Source of the DNA: Jiulongibacter sp966250325
GTDB lineage: Bacteria; Bacteroidota; Bacteroidia; Cytophagales; Spirosomataceae
Reading direction: 5' to 3'
Length of the DNA stretch: 64,000 nt
NCBI GenBank assembly: GCA_966250325.1
Contig: CBINGY010000016.1
Location: forward strand, 1 to 64,000
Both the position numbers and the translations under genes were made by a program. Positions 26,185 to 37,600 of the stretch are shown here, one piece after another. How positions within the stretch are numbered: the first letter of the stretch is position 1; every line of letters begins with the position of its first letter. The notes under the pieces are model-generated. The model searched no databases. It had not been told where the DNA came from and saw only the letters and a list, made by a program, of their open reading frames with translations.

Positions 26185-29100
26185 ATGATGAAACAGCTCT
26201 ACCAAATGAGTCAACTCTGGCTTAAGCTTGGTTCGAAAGTTACCTTGAAAACGGCAGGAGTAGCTTTCCTTTTTTCATTGATTACTCTGGCTACCCATGC
26301 TCAAAACCTAACTGTTACAGGTAAGGTTACTGATGCAAACGGCGGCGAACTGCCAGGTGTTACTGTACAGCTAAAAGGTAGCACAAACGGCACCTCGACT
26401 GGTATTGACGGAAGTTACACTCTATCCAACGTTCCATCTACCGGAACCATCGTTTACAGTTTTGTCGGCATGCAGGCCCAGGAGATTGCTGTTCAGGGTC
26501 GCTCTAGCATTAATGTAACTCTAACAGACGACGATCAGGTTCTGGAAGAAGTAGTAGTAGTAGGATATGGTACTGTGAAGAAGAAAGATGCCACCGGTGC
26601 AGTAAATGCTATCGGTACAAAAGACTTCAACAAAGGTATCATTACTTCTACTGAACAACTTATGCAAGGACGTGTTCCCGGGGTTCAGATCACTCAAAAC
26701 AGTGGTGAGCCTGGTGGCGGAATTAACGTAAGGATTCGTGGAACATCTTCGGTTCGAGGTGGTAACAACCCGCTTTTCGTGGTGGATGGTGTGCCACTTA
26801 GTGGTGGAGATATTTCTGGCGGTGGTAGTGCCGGTGGTCTTGGAAACTCGTCTCCAAGAAACCCGCTAAACTTCCTTAACCCGGATGATATCGAAAGTAT
26901 GGATATCCTTAAAGATGCTTCTGCTACCGCAATCTACGGTTCGCGTGGTGCTAACGGTGTGGTTTTGATAACTACCAAAAAAGGTCGTAAAGGCAAAGGA
27001 AACCTGGATTATTCTTATTCTTTGGGTAGAAGTACCATTACTAAGAAATTCGATTTGCTTAATGCTGACGAATTTGTAGCGGCTGGCGGACCAAACAACG
27101 GAGCAGATACTGACTGGCAGGATGAAGTGTTGCGTACTGCATATACAAACCAACACAATGTTTCATACGGCGGTGGAGACGCTTCTGGAAACTATCGCTT
27201 TGCAGTTGGATATCTTGATCAGCAAGGTATCATTAATAAATCAAGCCTTACCAGATATTCTGCAGCCTTTAACGGTAGCAAGAAATTTATCAAAGATCGT
27301 CTGACAATCGGATCACAGCTTAACTTGGCAAACACTCTGGACGCGGGTGTTCCGGTTACTACAAACTCTGGTTTTGAAGGTGACCTTCTGGCAGCTATGC
27401 TGAAATCTAACCCAACCAATCCGGTAAGAAATGCCGATGGAACTTTCTATCAGCCCACTACTACTGAGCCAAACCCTGTGGCGATCATTGAATATACCAA
27501 TGACAAAACGAATACACTAAGGGCACTGGGTAACGTTAATGCGGAGTTCAGAATTCTTGACGGCCTTAACTTCAAAACACAGGCTGGTTTTGACCGCTCG
27601 ATGTCTGCCAGAAAATCTGCATTCTCTCCTCAGTTAGTGGCTGCTCAGATTGAAAATGTGGGTCAGGTTTATTTTAATGATATCGAAACCAACAACACTA
27701 CGTGGGAAAACTACTTTACGTATGACAAAGGTTTCGGGAACATTGATCTGAACGCTCTTCTAGGATACTCGTATTATAACTTCCTGTTCTTCTCGAAGTC
27801 TGCGAATGCAACCAACTTCAGAGTAGATGACATGGACCTTATGATCAATAACGTTTCCTCTGCAGATAACTCGAAAGGATTTGGTAGTATCATCAATGGT
27901 TCAAATTCGACATTTGACGAACTACAGTCTTATTTCTCCCGTGTGAATCTGGGTATTTCAGATAAGTACTTACTTACTGCTACCCTGCGTATTGACGGAT
28001 CAACCCGTTTCGCAGCAGGTAACAAATACGGTATCTTCCCTTCATTCGCTGGTAAGTGGAGAATTTTTGAGGAGGATTTTGTTCCTAAAAACGTATTCTC
28101 TGACCTTGCTATCCGTGTAGGTTACGGTGTTACAGGTAACCAGGAGCTTCCTCACAACCTGTATCAGGAGCGTCGTCGTTATGGTAACGCAGGTATTAAC
28201 AACAGCAGTGCTATTAACAATGGTGGTTTCGGTAACGTAGCTTTTGCAAACCCGAATCTGAAATGGGAATCTACTTCACAATTTAACATTGGTTTGGATT
28301 ACGGTTTCGCCGCTGGCAGACTTAGCGGTACGTTAGATTACTATTACAAAAATACCAATGACCTGTTGTTCCAGATATTCTCAGCACAGCCGGCTCCATC
28401 ACCTTTCGTATGGACAAACCTGGATGCTGATGTGATTAACAAGGGTATTGAATTAGGCTTAAACGGTGTAATCATTGATTCAAAAGACTTTGGATTTGAG
28501 GTAAACGTGAATGCCGCTTTCAACAAAAACATCGTAGAGAACCTTCTTGGTGTTTATGATACAGGTGCTATCAACGGTCAGGGCCTTACAGGTGCTTTCG
28601 CTCAGCGTCTTGCCAGTGGCCAGCCATTATTTGCCTATTTCCTTCGTGAATTTGGCGGATACGATGCGGAAGGAAACTCAATCTATCCAAACGGTGACTT
28701 CCAGCAGTTCCTTGACGGCAAGAGCCCGAACCCAACTGTTACAGGTGGTTTAACTGCTAACCTGCGTTACAAGGCTCTTGATCTGAGCATCTTCTTCAAT
28801 GGTGCATATGGACAGTACATCTACAGTAACACGGCGAATGCCTTCTTCACAAAAGGTTCATTTGCTAACGGTAGAAACGTAACCAAAGATGTAGTATCAA
28901 GTAACGAAGGACCTTTGAATGCTCCTGATGTATCTACCAGATTCCTTGAGAAAGGTGATTTTACACGTCTTTCCAACCTAAACCTGGGTTACAGAGTCCC
29001 TGTTAAAGGAGATGTGGTTAACAATCTTCGTTTCTATCTGACTGGCCAGAACTTATTACTGTTTACCAAATACTCCGGACAAGATCCCGAAGTAAACACA

Positions 29101-29196
29101 AATAAGGCGATCAACGGAATTCCTTCATTTGGAATTGATTATACCGCGTATCCAAGAGCGAGAACCTGGACATTTGGAGCAAATATTTCTTTCTAA
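26185..29196 (+). CDS. SusC/RagA-family TonB-dependent outer-membrane receptor
   Basis: A 1003-residue outer-membrane transporter. The N-terminus holds a signal peptide ending near LATHAQ (about residue 40), a carboxypeptidase-regulatory-like domain (VTGKVTDANGGELPGVTVQL), and the TonB box EEVVVVGYGTVKKKDATGAV at about 120. The plug domain has VRIRGTSSVRGGNNPLFVVD and ILKDASATAIYGSRGANGVV, classic SusC motifs, and the barrel ends in RTWTFGANISF with the terminal aromatic. With the SusD lipoprotein immediately downstream it would import an oligosaccharide or peptide using TonB energy. No glycoside hydrolase gene is nearby, so the substrate is unknown. Confidence 0.96.
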   Translation: MMKQLYQMSQLWLKLGSKVTLKTAGVAFLFSLITLATHAQNLTVTGKVTDANGGELPGVTVQLKGSTNGTSTGIDGSYTLSNVPSTGTIVYSFVGMQAQEIAVQGRSSINVTLTDDDQVLEEVVVVGYGTVKKKDATGAVNAIGTKDFNKGIITSTEQLMQGRVPGVQITQNSGEPGGGINVRIRGTSSVRGGNNPLFVVDGVPLSGGDISGGGSAGGLGNSSPRNPLNFLNPDDIESMDILKDASATAIYGSRGANGVVLITTKKGRKGKGNLDYSYSLGRSTITKKFDLLNADEFVAAGGPNNGADTDWQDEVLRTAYTNQHNVSYGGGDASGNYRFAVGYLDQQGIINKSSLTRYSAAFNGSKKFIKDRLTIGSQLNLANTLDAGVPVTTNSGFEGDLLAAMLKSNPTNPVRNADGTFYQPTTTEPNPVAIIEYTNDKTNTLRALGNVNAEFRILDGLNFKTQAGFDRSMSARKSAFSPQLVAAQIENVGQVYFNDIETNNTTWENYFTYDKGFGNIDLNALLGYSYYNFLFFSKSANATNFRVDDMDLMINNVSSADNSKGFGSIINGSNSTFDELQSYFSRVNLGISDKYLLTATLRIDGSTRFAAGNKYGIFPSFAGKWRIFEEDFVPKNVFSDLAIRVGYGVTGNQELPHNLYQERRRYGNAGINNSSAINNGGFGNVAFANPNLKWESTSQFNIGLDYGFAAGRLSGTLDYYYKNTNDLLFQIFSAQPAPSPFVWTNLDADVINKGIELGLNGVIIDSKDFGFEVNVNAAFNKNIVENLLGVYDTGAINGQGLTGAFAQRLASGQPLFAYFLREFGGYDAEGNSIYPNGDFQQFLDGKSPNPTVTGGLTANLRYKALDLSIFFNGAYGQYIYSNTANAFFTKGSFANGRNVTKDVVSSNEGPLNAPDVSTRFLEKGDFTRLSNLNLGYRVPVKGDVVNNLRFYLTGQNLLLFTKYSGQDPEVNTNKAINGIPSFGIDYTAYPRARTWTFGANISF

Positions 29197-29224
29197 ACAA
29201 GATTATCTTAAAATAGATAGTACA

Positions 29225-30742
29225 ATGAATATTATCAAAAACAATTCAAAATTAGCACTGGCGATTGGATTGGGAGCTTTTATGCTTAGCTCCTGTACAG
29301 ATCTCAACGTGGAGGAGAGAGATTCTGTAGTAGTGGAAAGTACGGGTGGAGGGTTTCAGGCGGGTGACGCAAAAGCTCTTCTTGAGGGTCTGTACAATGG
29401 TCTTTCTTTTTATACAGATCAGGGGAACGTTTATTCACTAAACCAGCACCCTACGGCAGAGATTATTCCTCCTACCCGTGGTGTTGACTGGGGTGATAAT
29501 GGTGTATGGCGTACACTGCATTCACATACCTGGGATGCTACGCATGCTCAGGTACTTAACTCATGGAACTCTTTGAATGAGAGGTCATACGTTTGCGAGC
29601 AAATTCTTGCCTCGAATCCTACTCCTCAGCAAGCGGCCGAGGCGAAGGCTCTTAGATCCATGTTTATGTGGCAGATTATGGATTTCTGGGGACAGGTTCC
29701 AAGAAGAACGGTTGACCAGGGTGTAGATGATCTTCCATCTGTCATGACCCGTTCAGAAGCGTTTGATTTTATCGTTTCCAATCTGGAAGAGGCTCTTCCA
29801 AATCTGGTTACGGCTGGCCCTGCGGCGGTAAACTCAACTTTCTCTAAAGCAGCAGCTCATCAACTTCTGGCTCGTCTTTATCTGAACAAGGCTGTATACA
29901 AATCTGCAAACCCTGCAGGCCCATATACCTTTGACAATGCAGATATGGCGAAAGTTATCCAGCATGTAGATGCCATGTCAGCAGACGGATATGCACTTGA
30001 TACTGATTTCTTTAATCCGTTCACTGCAAATAACTCAACTGATAAGGTATTGACTACTCAAGCGAACGGGGTACCTAGAAACCGTTGGATGATGACTCTT
30101 CACTACAATCAGGGTGGTTTCCCTGCCGAGCGTGATGGTCCGTGGAACGGCTTTACAACACTTGCCGATTTCTACGATACCTTTGAAGCCGGTGATAAGC
30201 GTAAACTGGAAGAAGTAGGCTTCAACGAAGGATACGGAGGAATTCACAAAGGTTTCCTTGTAGGTCAACAGTATCGTGAAGACCGTTCTCAAATCGTTGA
30301 CTCACGTTCTCAGAAGCCGCTAGTGTTTTCAAGAGATGTACCTCTTGCAGGTGCGGCTACTGAAAAAGGTATCCGTGCCATCAAGTATCACCCTACTGAC
30401 AGAGGCGTTTACCTATTATTCAGATATGCAGATGCTTATTTGATGAAGGCTGAAGCACTCATGAGAAGCGGACAGTCTGCTGCGGCTCTTGAAATGGTTA
30501 ATAATCTTCGCTCAATGCGTGGAGCTACTGCACTGGCTTCATTAAATGATGATAGCATGTTTGCAGAGCGTGGTCGTGAGCTTTACTGGGAAGCTATTGC
30601 CAGAACAGACGAAATTCGTTTTGGCAAGTTTACAAGACAGTATCAGGATATCACAATTACTGAGCCTTATACCGTATTGTATCCAATCCCGTCTATCGCG
30701 ATTGCTTCAAACACAAACCTTACTCAGAACGAGGGGTACTAA
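29225..30742 (+). CDS. SusD/RagB-family nutrient-binding lipoprotein
   Basis: A surface lipoprotein of 505 residues that caps the SusC channel. The start is ATG 29225; the signal MNIIKNNSKLALAIGLGAF runs to the lipobox LSSC (Cys24). SusD features are the alpha-helical TPR-like core with EAKALRSMFMWQIMDFWGQV and FSKAAAHQLLARLYLNKAVY, and the C-terminal YLLFRYADAYLMKAEALMRS and AERGRELYWEAIARTDEIRF segments. It lies 28 bp after susC, clearly the same operon, and is followed by a strong terminator. Confidence 0.96.
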   Translation: MNIIKNNSKLALAIGLGAFMLSSCTDLNVEERDSVVVESTGGGFQAGDAKALLEGLYNGLSFYTDQGNVYSLNQHPTAEIIPPTRGVDWGDNGVWRTLHSHTWDATHAQVLNSWNSLNERSYVCEQILASNPTPQQAAEAKALRSMFMWQIMDFWGQVPRRTVDQGVDDLPSVMTRSEAFDFIVSNLEEALPNLVTAGPAAVNSTFSKAAAHQLLARLYLNKAVYKSANPAGPYTFDNADMAKVIQHVDAMSADGYALDTDFFNPFTANNSTDKVLTTQANGVPRNRWMMTLHYNQGGFPAERDGPWNGFTTLADFYDTFEAGDKRKLEEVGFNEGYGGIHKGFLVGQQYREDRSQIVDSRSQKPLVFSRDVPLAGAATEKGIRAIKYHPTDRGVYLLFRYADAYLMKAEALMRSGQSAAALEMVNNLRSMRGATALASLNDDSMFAERGRELYWEAIARTDEIRFGKFTRQYQDITITEPYTVLYPIPSIAIASNTNLTQNEGY

Positions 30743-30760
30743 GAATAATTTGATCATACC

Positions 30761-30793
30761 AAAGAATGCCCGAATCATCGGGCATTCTTTTTT
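30761..30793 (+). terminator. Intrinsic terminator after susD
   Basis: A 13-bp perfect stem (AAAGAATGCCCGA at 30761-30773 with 30778-30790), a 4-nt loop and a T run to 30793. It may reduce expression of the downstream lipoprotein genes relative to susCD. Confidence 0.88.
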
Positions 30794-30806
30794 GTTTCAG
30801 TTCACA

Positions 30807-31379
30807 ATGAGAATAAGTTGTTGGCTAAGCCTCTTCGCATTTCTAAGCTTCTCTTCCTGTTCACAGAGAACAAATAATGCAGAGCTAATTGAAAAGTTAG
30901 ATCGGCTAAAAGATATGGAGGCCAAGGTGGATATTGAAATAAACGGCAAATCGTTTTACGATAGCAGTGATGTTTTCCAGTCAAGTATCGTGCTGCATCC
31001 GATAAGCATTGAGATTGGATTGAATGATAACCAAAAAGGCTCAAATATTCAGATACAAATGAGCCGATCAGATTGGTACAAAAAGGGAAAGCCGGTATTC
31101 AATATTAGTTCCATGTATTTTCAGGGTTATCAGGATTATGGCCAGATTCTTATTGGAAGGCAGATATCAGGTACACTGGAAGGATATATACTTAGCCGAG
31201 CCCGGTTAACTTTTGATGAATTAAAAGAAGAATACGCGGTTCTAAACGTGGATGGATTTGTGGTGAAGCCTCAGGATGCCATCATAGAAGCAAATGAGAT
31301 TCCAATCAAAGGAACCATACTTTTTAAGAAACCATTATACCGACTAGTTGAACTTGAGAAAGAGGATATCCGTTTATAA
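30807..31379 (+). CDS. Lipoprotein of unknown function in the SusCD locus
   Basis: The protein starts at ATG 30807, just past the susD terminator, and has 190 residues. The signal MRISCWLSLFAFLSFSSC has its lipobox Cys at 18. The mature part is beta-rich (KVDIEINGKSFYDSSDVFQS, GQILIGRQISGTLEGYILS) with no family I recognise. Its 3' end overlaps the next gene by up to 32 bp, so the two are probably co-translated. Its position between SusD and the FG-GAP lipoproteins suggests a part in the same envelope system. Confidence 0.75.
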   Translation: MRISCWLSLFAFLSFSSCSQRTNNAELIEKLDRLKDMEAKVDIEINGKSFYDSSDVFQSSIVLHPISIEIGLNDNQKGSNIQIQMSRSDWYKKGKPVFNISSMYFQGYQDYGQILIGRQISGTLEGYILSRARLTFDELKEEYAVLNVDGFVVKPQDAIIEANEIPIKGTILFKKPLYRLVELEKEDIRL

Positions 31380-34300
31380 AATTCTTAGTGTTCTTATTCT
31401 GTCTGGCACTTTCCTGAGCTGTGGGAAAAATCAGAACAAGGAGGGAGTATTCAAACTGCTCGATAGTTCTGAAACTGGAATTCGTTTCACCAACGCCATC
31501 GAAAACAGCCCCGATTTTAATATTTTCAATTACCGCAACTTCTACAACGGTGGAGGTGTGGCAGCAGGTGATATAAATAATGACGGTCTTCCTGATTTAT
31601 TTTTCACTGCCAATATGGGCGAAAACCGACTTTATCTGAACAAAGGAAATTTCAGGTTTGAAGACATTACCGAAAAAGCCGGTATTGCTGAGTCTGATAA
31701 ATGGAGTACAGGAGTGGTCATGGCAGATATCAATGCCGATGGCCTGCTGGATATTTATGTATGTAATGCCGGAAGAAAAACGGGAGCAAGCACAGAAAAC
31801 TCACTTTTTATTAACAACGGTGATTTAACCTTTACAGAGAAAGCTGAAGAATATGGTCTTAATGAAGACGGGTATACCACACACGCTGCATTTTTTGACT
31901 ACGATAAAGATGGCGATCTGGATGCCTATATTTTGAATAATAGCTTTATTCCTGTAAACACACTAAACTATGCCAATAACCGGGATTTAAGAGCCAAAGA
32001 CTGGCCTGTAAAGGATTTCATGAAAGGTGGTGGCGATAAACTTCTGCGAAACGACAAGGGGAAATACATAGACGTTAGCGAAGAATCGGGGATTTACGGC
32101 AGTCTGATCGGTTTTGGGCTGGGTGTCACTGTGGGCGACCTTAATAATGATAACTGGCCAGATTTGTATGTTTCCAACGACTTCTATGAAAAGGATTATT
32201 TGTATATCAATCAAAAAGACGGGACTTTCCGGGAAGAAATTGAGGAACGTATAGGCCATACCAGTCTGGCTTCAATGGGGGCAGATATAGCCGATATTAA
32301 TCAGGATGGTGAGCCCGAAATTTTTGTAACAGACATGCTGCCGGCTACCGAGCAAAGGCTAAAAACTACGGCTTCTTACGAAAACCACTACATTCACAAT
32401 CTCAAACTGGAGCGGGGGTTTTATCAGCAGTTTATGCAAAACACTCTGCAGCTGAATAACGGTGATGGCTCTTTCTCAGAAATAGCTCAATATGCCGGAG
32501 TAGCCAAAAGTGATTGGAGCTGGGGAGCCTTACTATTTGATGCCGATAACGATGGCCTCTCAGATATTTATGTATGTAATGGTATTCTTCAGGATGTAAT
32601 TGACCAGGATTTTATCGACTTTTTTGCGGATGAGCTTACACAAAAAATGGCTGTTACTGGTAAAAAAGAAAGCATTGATAAAATTCTGGAGAAAATGCCC
32701 AGCGTACCCGTTGTGAATGCCTTCTTCAGGAATCAGGGAGATCTCAAATTCATTGACGAAGCCACAAAATTTGGATTTATCCAACCTAGCTTCTCAAATG
32801 GAGCAGCTTATGCAGATCTGGACAATGACGGAGACCTGGATCTGGTGGTCAATAATATCAATCAGGAGGCCTTTGTCTATCAGAACACCATCGACAAAAC
32901 GAACCATTATCTCAAAATAAAAGCAAAAGGGGAAGGCCAGAATACCTATGCCGTAGGTGCCCGTGTAAACGTTTACCATAAAAATAAGGTATTTAGTCAA
33001 CAACTGATTCCTTCCCGCGGGTTTCAGTCAAGCACCGATTATGTAATGACTTTTGGTTTGGGTCAGGCACAACGTGTAGATTCGGTTCATATTATTTGGC
33101 CAAATGACAAAATGACCCTACTGGGCTCCCTTAAAACTGACACCTTGCTGCAAGTGGATATCAAAAACAGCAATGGCCTCTGGAAACCAGAAAATCACAC
33201 CTCCGACAATCTCTTCAGACCCATGGATGCCGGCTTAGAGGCTCACAGGGAAAATAACTTTCAGGATTATTACCAGGAAAAGAATATGCCTTTCCGCCTC
33301 TCAGCTGAGGGGCCGGCCAGTGTAACCGGAGACCTGAATGCAGATGGCATAGAGGATTTGGTGATTGCCGGTGGAAAAGATCAGCTTACAAAGGTTTACT
33401 TCGGAACCGCAAATCATACCTACAAGGATATCCCACAAAAAGCATTAGCTCAATTCATAGCTTTTGAAGATACCGCTCTGGAACTTTTCGATGCAGACGG
33501 AGACGGAGATCTTGATTTATATGTGGGCTCTGGCGGAAATGAATATCCCGAAGGCTCTCTGCAACTCATGGATCGTCTTTTCATTAATAACGGGAAAGGT
33601 GAATTTGAAACAGGTCGTGGAAAACTTCCCATAAAAGGTTTCAATACCTCGGTAGTCAAAGCACATGATGTGGACAATGATGGCGACCTGGATCTTTTTG
33701 TGGGCACCAGAAACTTGCCGCAGTCGTACGGTGAGGCGGCTCCTTCCTTCGTCTTTGTAAATGACGGAACCGGACAGTTTAAAGACAAGACCTCTGAAAT
33801 AGCTCCGGAGCTGAAAGATGCGGGTATGATCACCGATGCCCAATGGGCAGATATAAACGGAGATAAACAGAAGGAGCTGCTTCTGATTGGGGATTGGACC
33901 ACCCCTCAGGTATTCCTGAACCAAAAAGGAAAACTTACTCGGCTGGAAATTACGGGACTGGAGAAATATTCTGGCTTCTGGTCTGCTTTACAAGTTTCGG
34001 ATATAGATGCCGATGGAGATATGGATTTACTTCTTGGTAATCTTGGCGAAAACTTCGCCTATCAAATAGACCAAAGTCATCCATTTAAAGTGTATGTCAA
34101 TGATTTTGACAAAAATAATACACGGGACAAAGTATTTGTGAAAACCATTGAGGGTAGAGAGATGCCGGTATTTTTGAAAAGAGATATAACAGAACAATTT
34201 CCTGCCTTGAAAACCTCAAGCCTGAAACATGCGGAATACGCCAAAAAAACCGTACAGGATCTTTTTGACAAATCGTTGCTGAACTCTGCCCGGGTATTGC

Positions 34301-34659
34301 AAGTTAATACTCTTAAAAGTCTCATTGCCATAAATGATGGAAATGGCCATTTCACCGTGAAGGAAATGCCTAAGGAAATGCAGTTTTCATGCGTGAATGC
34401 GATGGCAGAAGCAGATATTAATTCAGACGGCATTCCGGATTACATTCTGGGAGGAAACAGCAGCCAGATGATCCCCCAATTTGGAAGACTTGACGCCTGC
34501 CGTGGAAAAGTTTTGCTGGGAGATGGAAAAGGTTCTTTTGAAGTGATCAGGAATTCTGGCCTCAATCTGACAGGCGAAGTGCGACAGATAATTCCACTTA
34601 TCAATAAACGTATACTTGTACTTTTGAATAACGAAAGTCCGAAACTTTTCGAATATTGA
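31348..34659 (+). CDS. FG-GAP/VCBS repeat lipoprotein with ASPIC/UnbV domain (first of a pair)
   Basis: A putative surface or periplasmic lipoprotein of 1103 residues. No ATG precedes the signal, so it must start at TTG 31348 or TTG 31354; the lipobox is TFLSC (Cys25). The body is a string of calcium-binding FG-GAP repeats with about a dozen D-x-D/N-x-D-G loops (DINNDGLPD, DYDKDGDLD, DADGDGDLD, DVDNDGDLD, DIDADGDMD). An ASPIC/UnbV domain sits in the middle (NTYAVGARVNVYHKN, RGFQSSTDYVMTFGLGQAQR). Such proteins form integrin-like beta-propellers, often beside SusCD in Bacteroidota; their ligand is not known. The stop overlaps the next start as TGATG. Confidence 0.9.
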   Translation: MNLRKRISVYKILSVLILSGTFLSCGKNQNKEGVFKLLDSSETGIRFTNAIENSPDFNIFNYRNFYNGGGVAAGDINNDGLPDLFFTANMGENRLYLNKGNFRFEDITEKAGIAESDKWSTGVVMADINADGLLDIYVCNAGRKTGASTENSLFINNGDLTFTEKAEEYGLNEDGYTTHAAFFDYDKDGDLDAYILNNSFIPVNTLNYANNRDLRAKDWPVKDFMKGGGDKLLRNDKGKYIDVSEESGIYGSLIGFGLGVTVGDLNNDNWPDLYVSNDFYEKDYLYINQKDGTFREEIEERIGHTSLASMGADIADINQDGEPEIFVTDMLPATEQRLKTTASYENHYIHNLKLERGFYQQFMQNTLQLNNGDGSFSEIAQYAGVAKSDWSWGALLFDADNDGLSDIYVCNGILQDVIDQDFIDFFADELTQKMAVTGKKESIDKILEKMPSVPVVNAFFRNQGDLKFIDEATKFGFIQPSFSNGAAYADLDNDGDLDLVVNNINQEAFVYQNTIDKTNHYLKIKAKGEGQNTYAVGARVNVYHKNKVFSQQLIPSRGFQSSTDYVMTFGLGQAQRVDSVHIIWPNDKMTLLGSLKTDTLLQVDIKNSNGLWKPENHTSDNLFRPMDAGLEAHRENNFQDYYQEKNMPFRLSAEGPASVTGDLNADGIEDLVIAGGKDQLTKVYFGTANHTYKDIPQKALAQFIAFEDTALELFDADGDGDLDLYVGSGGNEYPEGSLQLMDRLFINNGKGEFETGRGKLPIKGFNTSVVKAHDVDNDGDLDLFVGTRNLPQSYGEAAPSFVFVNDGTGQFKDKTSEIAPELKDAGMITDAQWADINGDKQKELLLIGDWTTPQVFLNQKGKLTRLEITGLEKYSGFWSALQVSDIDADGDMDLLLGNLGENFAYQIDQSHPFKVYVNDFDKNNTRDKVFVKTIEGREMPVFLKRDITEQFPALKTSSLKHAEYAKKTVQDLFDKSLLNSARVLQVNTLKSLIAINDGNGHFTVKEMPKEMQFSCVNAMAEADINSDGIPDYILGGNSSQMIPQFGRLDACRGKVLLGDGKGSFEVIRNSGLNLTGEVRQIIPLINKRILVLLNNESPKLFEY

Positions 34660-37600
34660 TGTACAGAATAGTGGCATGTAGTATTTTCAGTGTCTTGCTT
34701 TGGGCCTGTGAAAAACAGCAAACAGAGGATCCTTTGTTCAGGACTCTTCCTGCAGAGGAAACCGGGATCACTTTTTCAAATAACCTCACGCCTACCAGAG
34801 ATTTAAACATTTTCGCATACCTCTATTTCTATAACGGAGGGGGTGTAGGGGCCGCAGATCTCAATAATGACGGTCTTTCAGATTTGATATTTACCTCAAA
34901 TACCGGTGAGAATAAAATCTATCTGAATAAAGGAGAGCTCAAATTTGAAGACATCACTTCAAGGACCGGTTTCGATACACAGGGCGGCTGGTCAAACGGC
35001 GTATCGGTAGCCGATGTCAATCAGGACGGCTTACTGGATATTTATATTTCTCAGGTGGGTGATTACAAATCGCTACAGGGTGTCAATCAACTATTTATTT
35101 GTCAGAAACTCGAAAATGGCATCCCGATCTATGAAGAACAGGCAGAAAAGTATGGTTTAAATCTAAAAGTTTTCGGAACGCAGGCCTTGTTTGTAGACTT
35201 TGATACGGATGGTGATCTGGATTTTTTTCAGCTAAACCACTCGGTTCACCAGAATGGTACTTTTGGTAAAAGAGAAAATTTTCTGAATCAGTATCATCCT
35301 CTTTCGGGCGACCGATACTTTGAAAATAGGGATGGAATCTACCTTGACAAAACCAAAGAATCAGGGATTTTCAGCAATGCCCTGGGGTATGGTCTTGGAA
35401 TAACTGCAGGAGATATCAACCTGGATGGCAGGCCGGATATCTATGTGGGAAACGATTTTCATGAAAACGATTACCTCTACATCAATGAGGGTAATGGCAG
35501 ATTTGCAGAACAGATTGACCTGTACATGACCCACACCAGCCGGTTTAGCATGGGTATAGACATCGGGGATATAAACAATGATATTTTCCCGGATATCATC
35601 TCTCTGGATATGTTACCCTGGGATTACAAACTGATTAAAATGGCCGATGGCGAGGATGTTTTCTACAATTTCAATTTTAAATTACGACAAGGCTATAACA
35701 TCCAGTTTTCACGAAACACCTTGCAGCTAAATAACGGGAACGGGACATTCAGTGAAATTGGCATGATGGCGGGAGTTCATGCCACCGACTGGAGCTGGAG
35801 TTCAATTTTCTCTGATTTTGATAACGACGGTAAAAAGGACCTTTTCATATCGAATGGTATCAACAAACGAATGAATGATACCGATTACATGAATTACGTT
35901 TCTAATGACGCCATTCAGGAAAAAATAAACCGGAAGGAAATTGACGAATCAAGCGAGCTACTTACCGATCTGCTGCCTGAAGTCAAAATTCCTAACAAAT
36001 TTTTCAGAAACAGGAATGGAATTCAGTTTGATGAAGTTACTACCCTTGTTAGCGGAAATGAGCCGTCTTTCTCAAACGGAGCCGTGAGTGTGGATCTGGA
36101 TAATGACGGTGATCTGGATCTGGTTACCAACAACATCAATGCTCCTGCCTTTATCTATGAAAACCTAACTACTGGAAAAACAAGCCTGCAGATTAAACTG
36201 AAGGGTTCAGAGAAAAATAAGAATGGAATAGGCACAAAAGTGATTCTGTTTACGAAACAGGGGAAGCAATATCAGGAAAAGTTTCCGGTTCGGGGATTTC
36301 AGTCGAGTGTAGAAGCTCCATTGGTATTTGGTCTTGACACACTGAAATCTGTGGATTCTCTCTGGGTAATCTGGCCCGATAACACCTATGAGACAATTAC
36401 AAATGTGGCAGTAACTCCCCAGCCGAAAACTCTGGAGTATAAACAGGGGCTACCTCGTTTCGATTATTCGCGGTTAGAAGTGTTTTCAGAAACCCCGTAC
36501 ACTTTCACGGATATAGCCCGGGAGGTGGATCTGGAGGTAAGTCATTCAGAAAATACTTTCAATGAATTTGATCGCGAGGCTTTAATTCCAGCGATGCATT
36601 CTACCAAAGGTCCGGTGATTTCAGTGGCTGATGTGAATCAGGATGGACTCGAAGATTTCTTTATGGGCTCTTCCAAATGGGAGAAGGCAAGAATTTTTCT
36701 GCAGACACCTTCCGGAAAGTTTGTACAGTCTACGCAGCCGGCCCTGGATGCCGATAGTACGTATGAGGAGTCATCAGCCGTATTTGCAGATCTCAATGGA
36801 GACGGATACCCCGATCTGGCCCTTGCCAGTGGCGGAAACGAATATTATGGTAAAAACAACTACCTGAAGCCCCGCATTTTCCTGAATGACGGCAAGGGAA
36901 TGTTTCTCAAGAAACAGGGCTCACTACCTGATATTTTTGACACTCAATCCGTAATTACAAGCAGTGATGTAGATGGCGATGGTGACCTGGATTTATTCCT
37001 GGGAGGGGAAACAATACCCTGGGCTTTTGGCAAAATTCCGCGATCATACCTCCTGCTAAACAATGGAAATGCAGAATTTCGGGATGCCACACCCAAAGAG
37101 CTTGCCGGTTTGGGGATGGTCACAGACGCTCACTGGATTGACCTGGACCAGGATAAAGATGAAGATCTCATCCTAAGTATAGAATGGGGAGGAATTGAGG
37201 CCTTTATAAATGAGAAAGGGACTCTCAAAAGAAAAACAATCAGCCCGAAAAAAGGCTGGTGGAAGCGGATTATCCCTATGGATGTCAACAATGACGGCCT
37301 CACCGACTTCATTCTTGGAAACCTCGGAGAAAACAGCCGCATCAAAGCAACTGAAAAAGAGCCGGTAAGAATGTATGTGAATGACATGGACGATAATGGC
37401 AGGCTCGATCAGATACTTACGCATTATATGGCCGGGCAGGAGGTAGTATTTGCAGACAAAAAGGAGTTTGAAAGGCAAATGCCGTTTATTCGTAAGAAAT
37501 ACAACTTGTCGAAAGACTTTGCCAATGCCGATTTCAGGGATATTTTCGGTAAAGAAAAAATGGAGGCTTCCCAGATTTTTGAGGCAGATTTCCTGAAAAA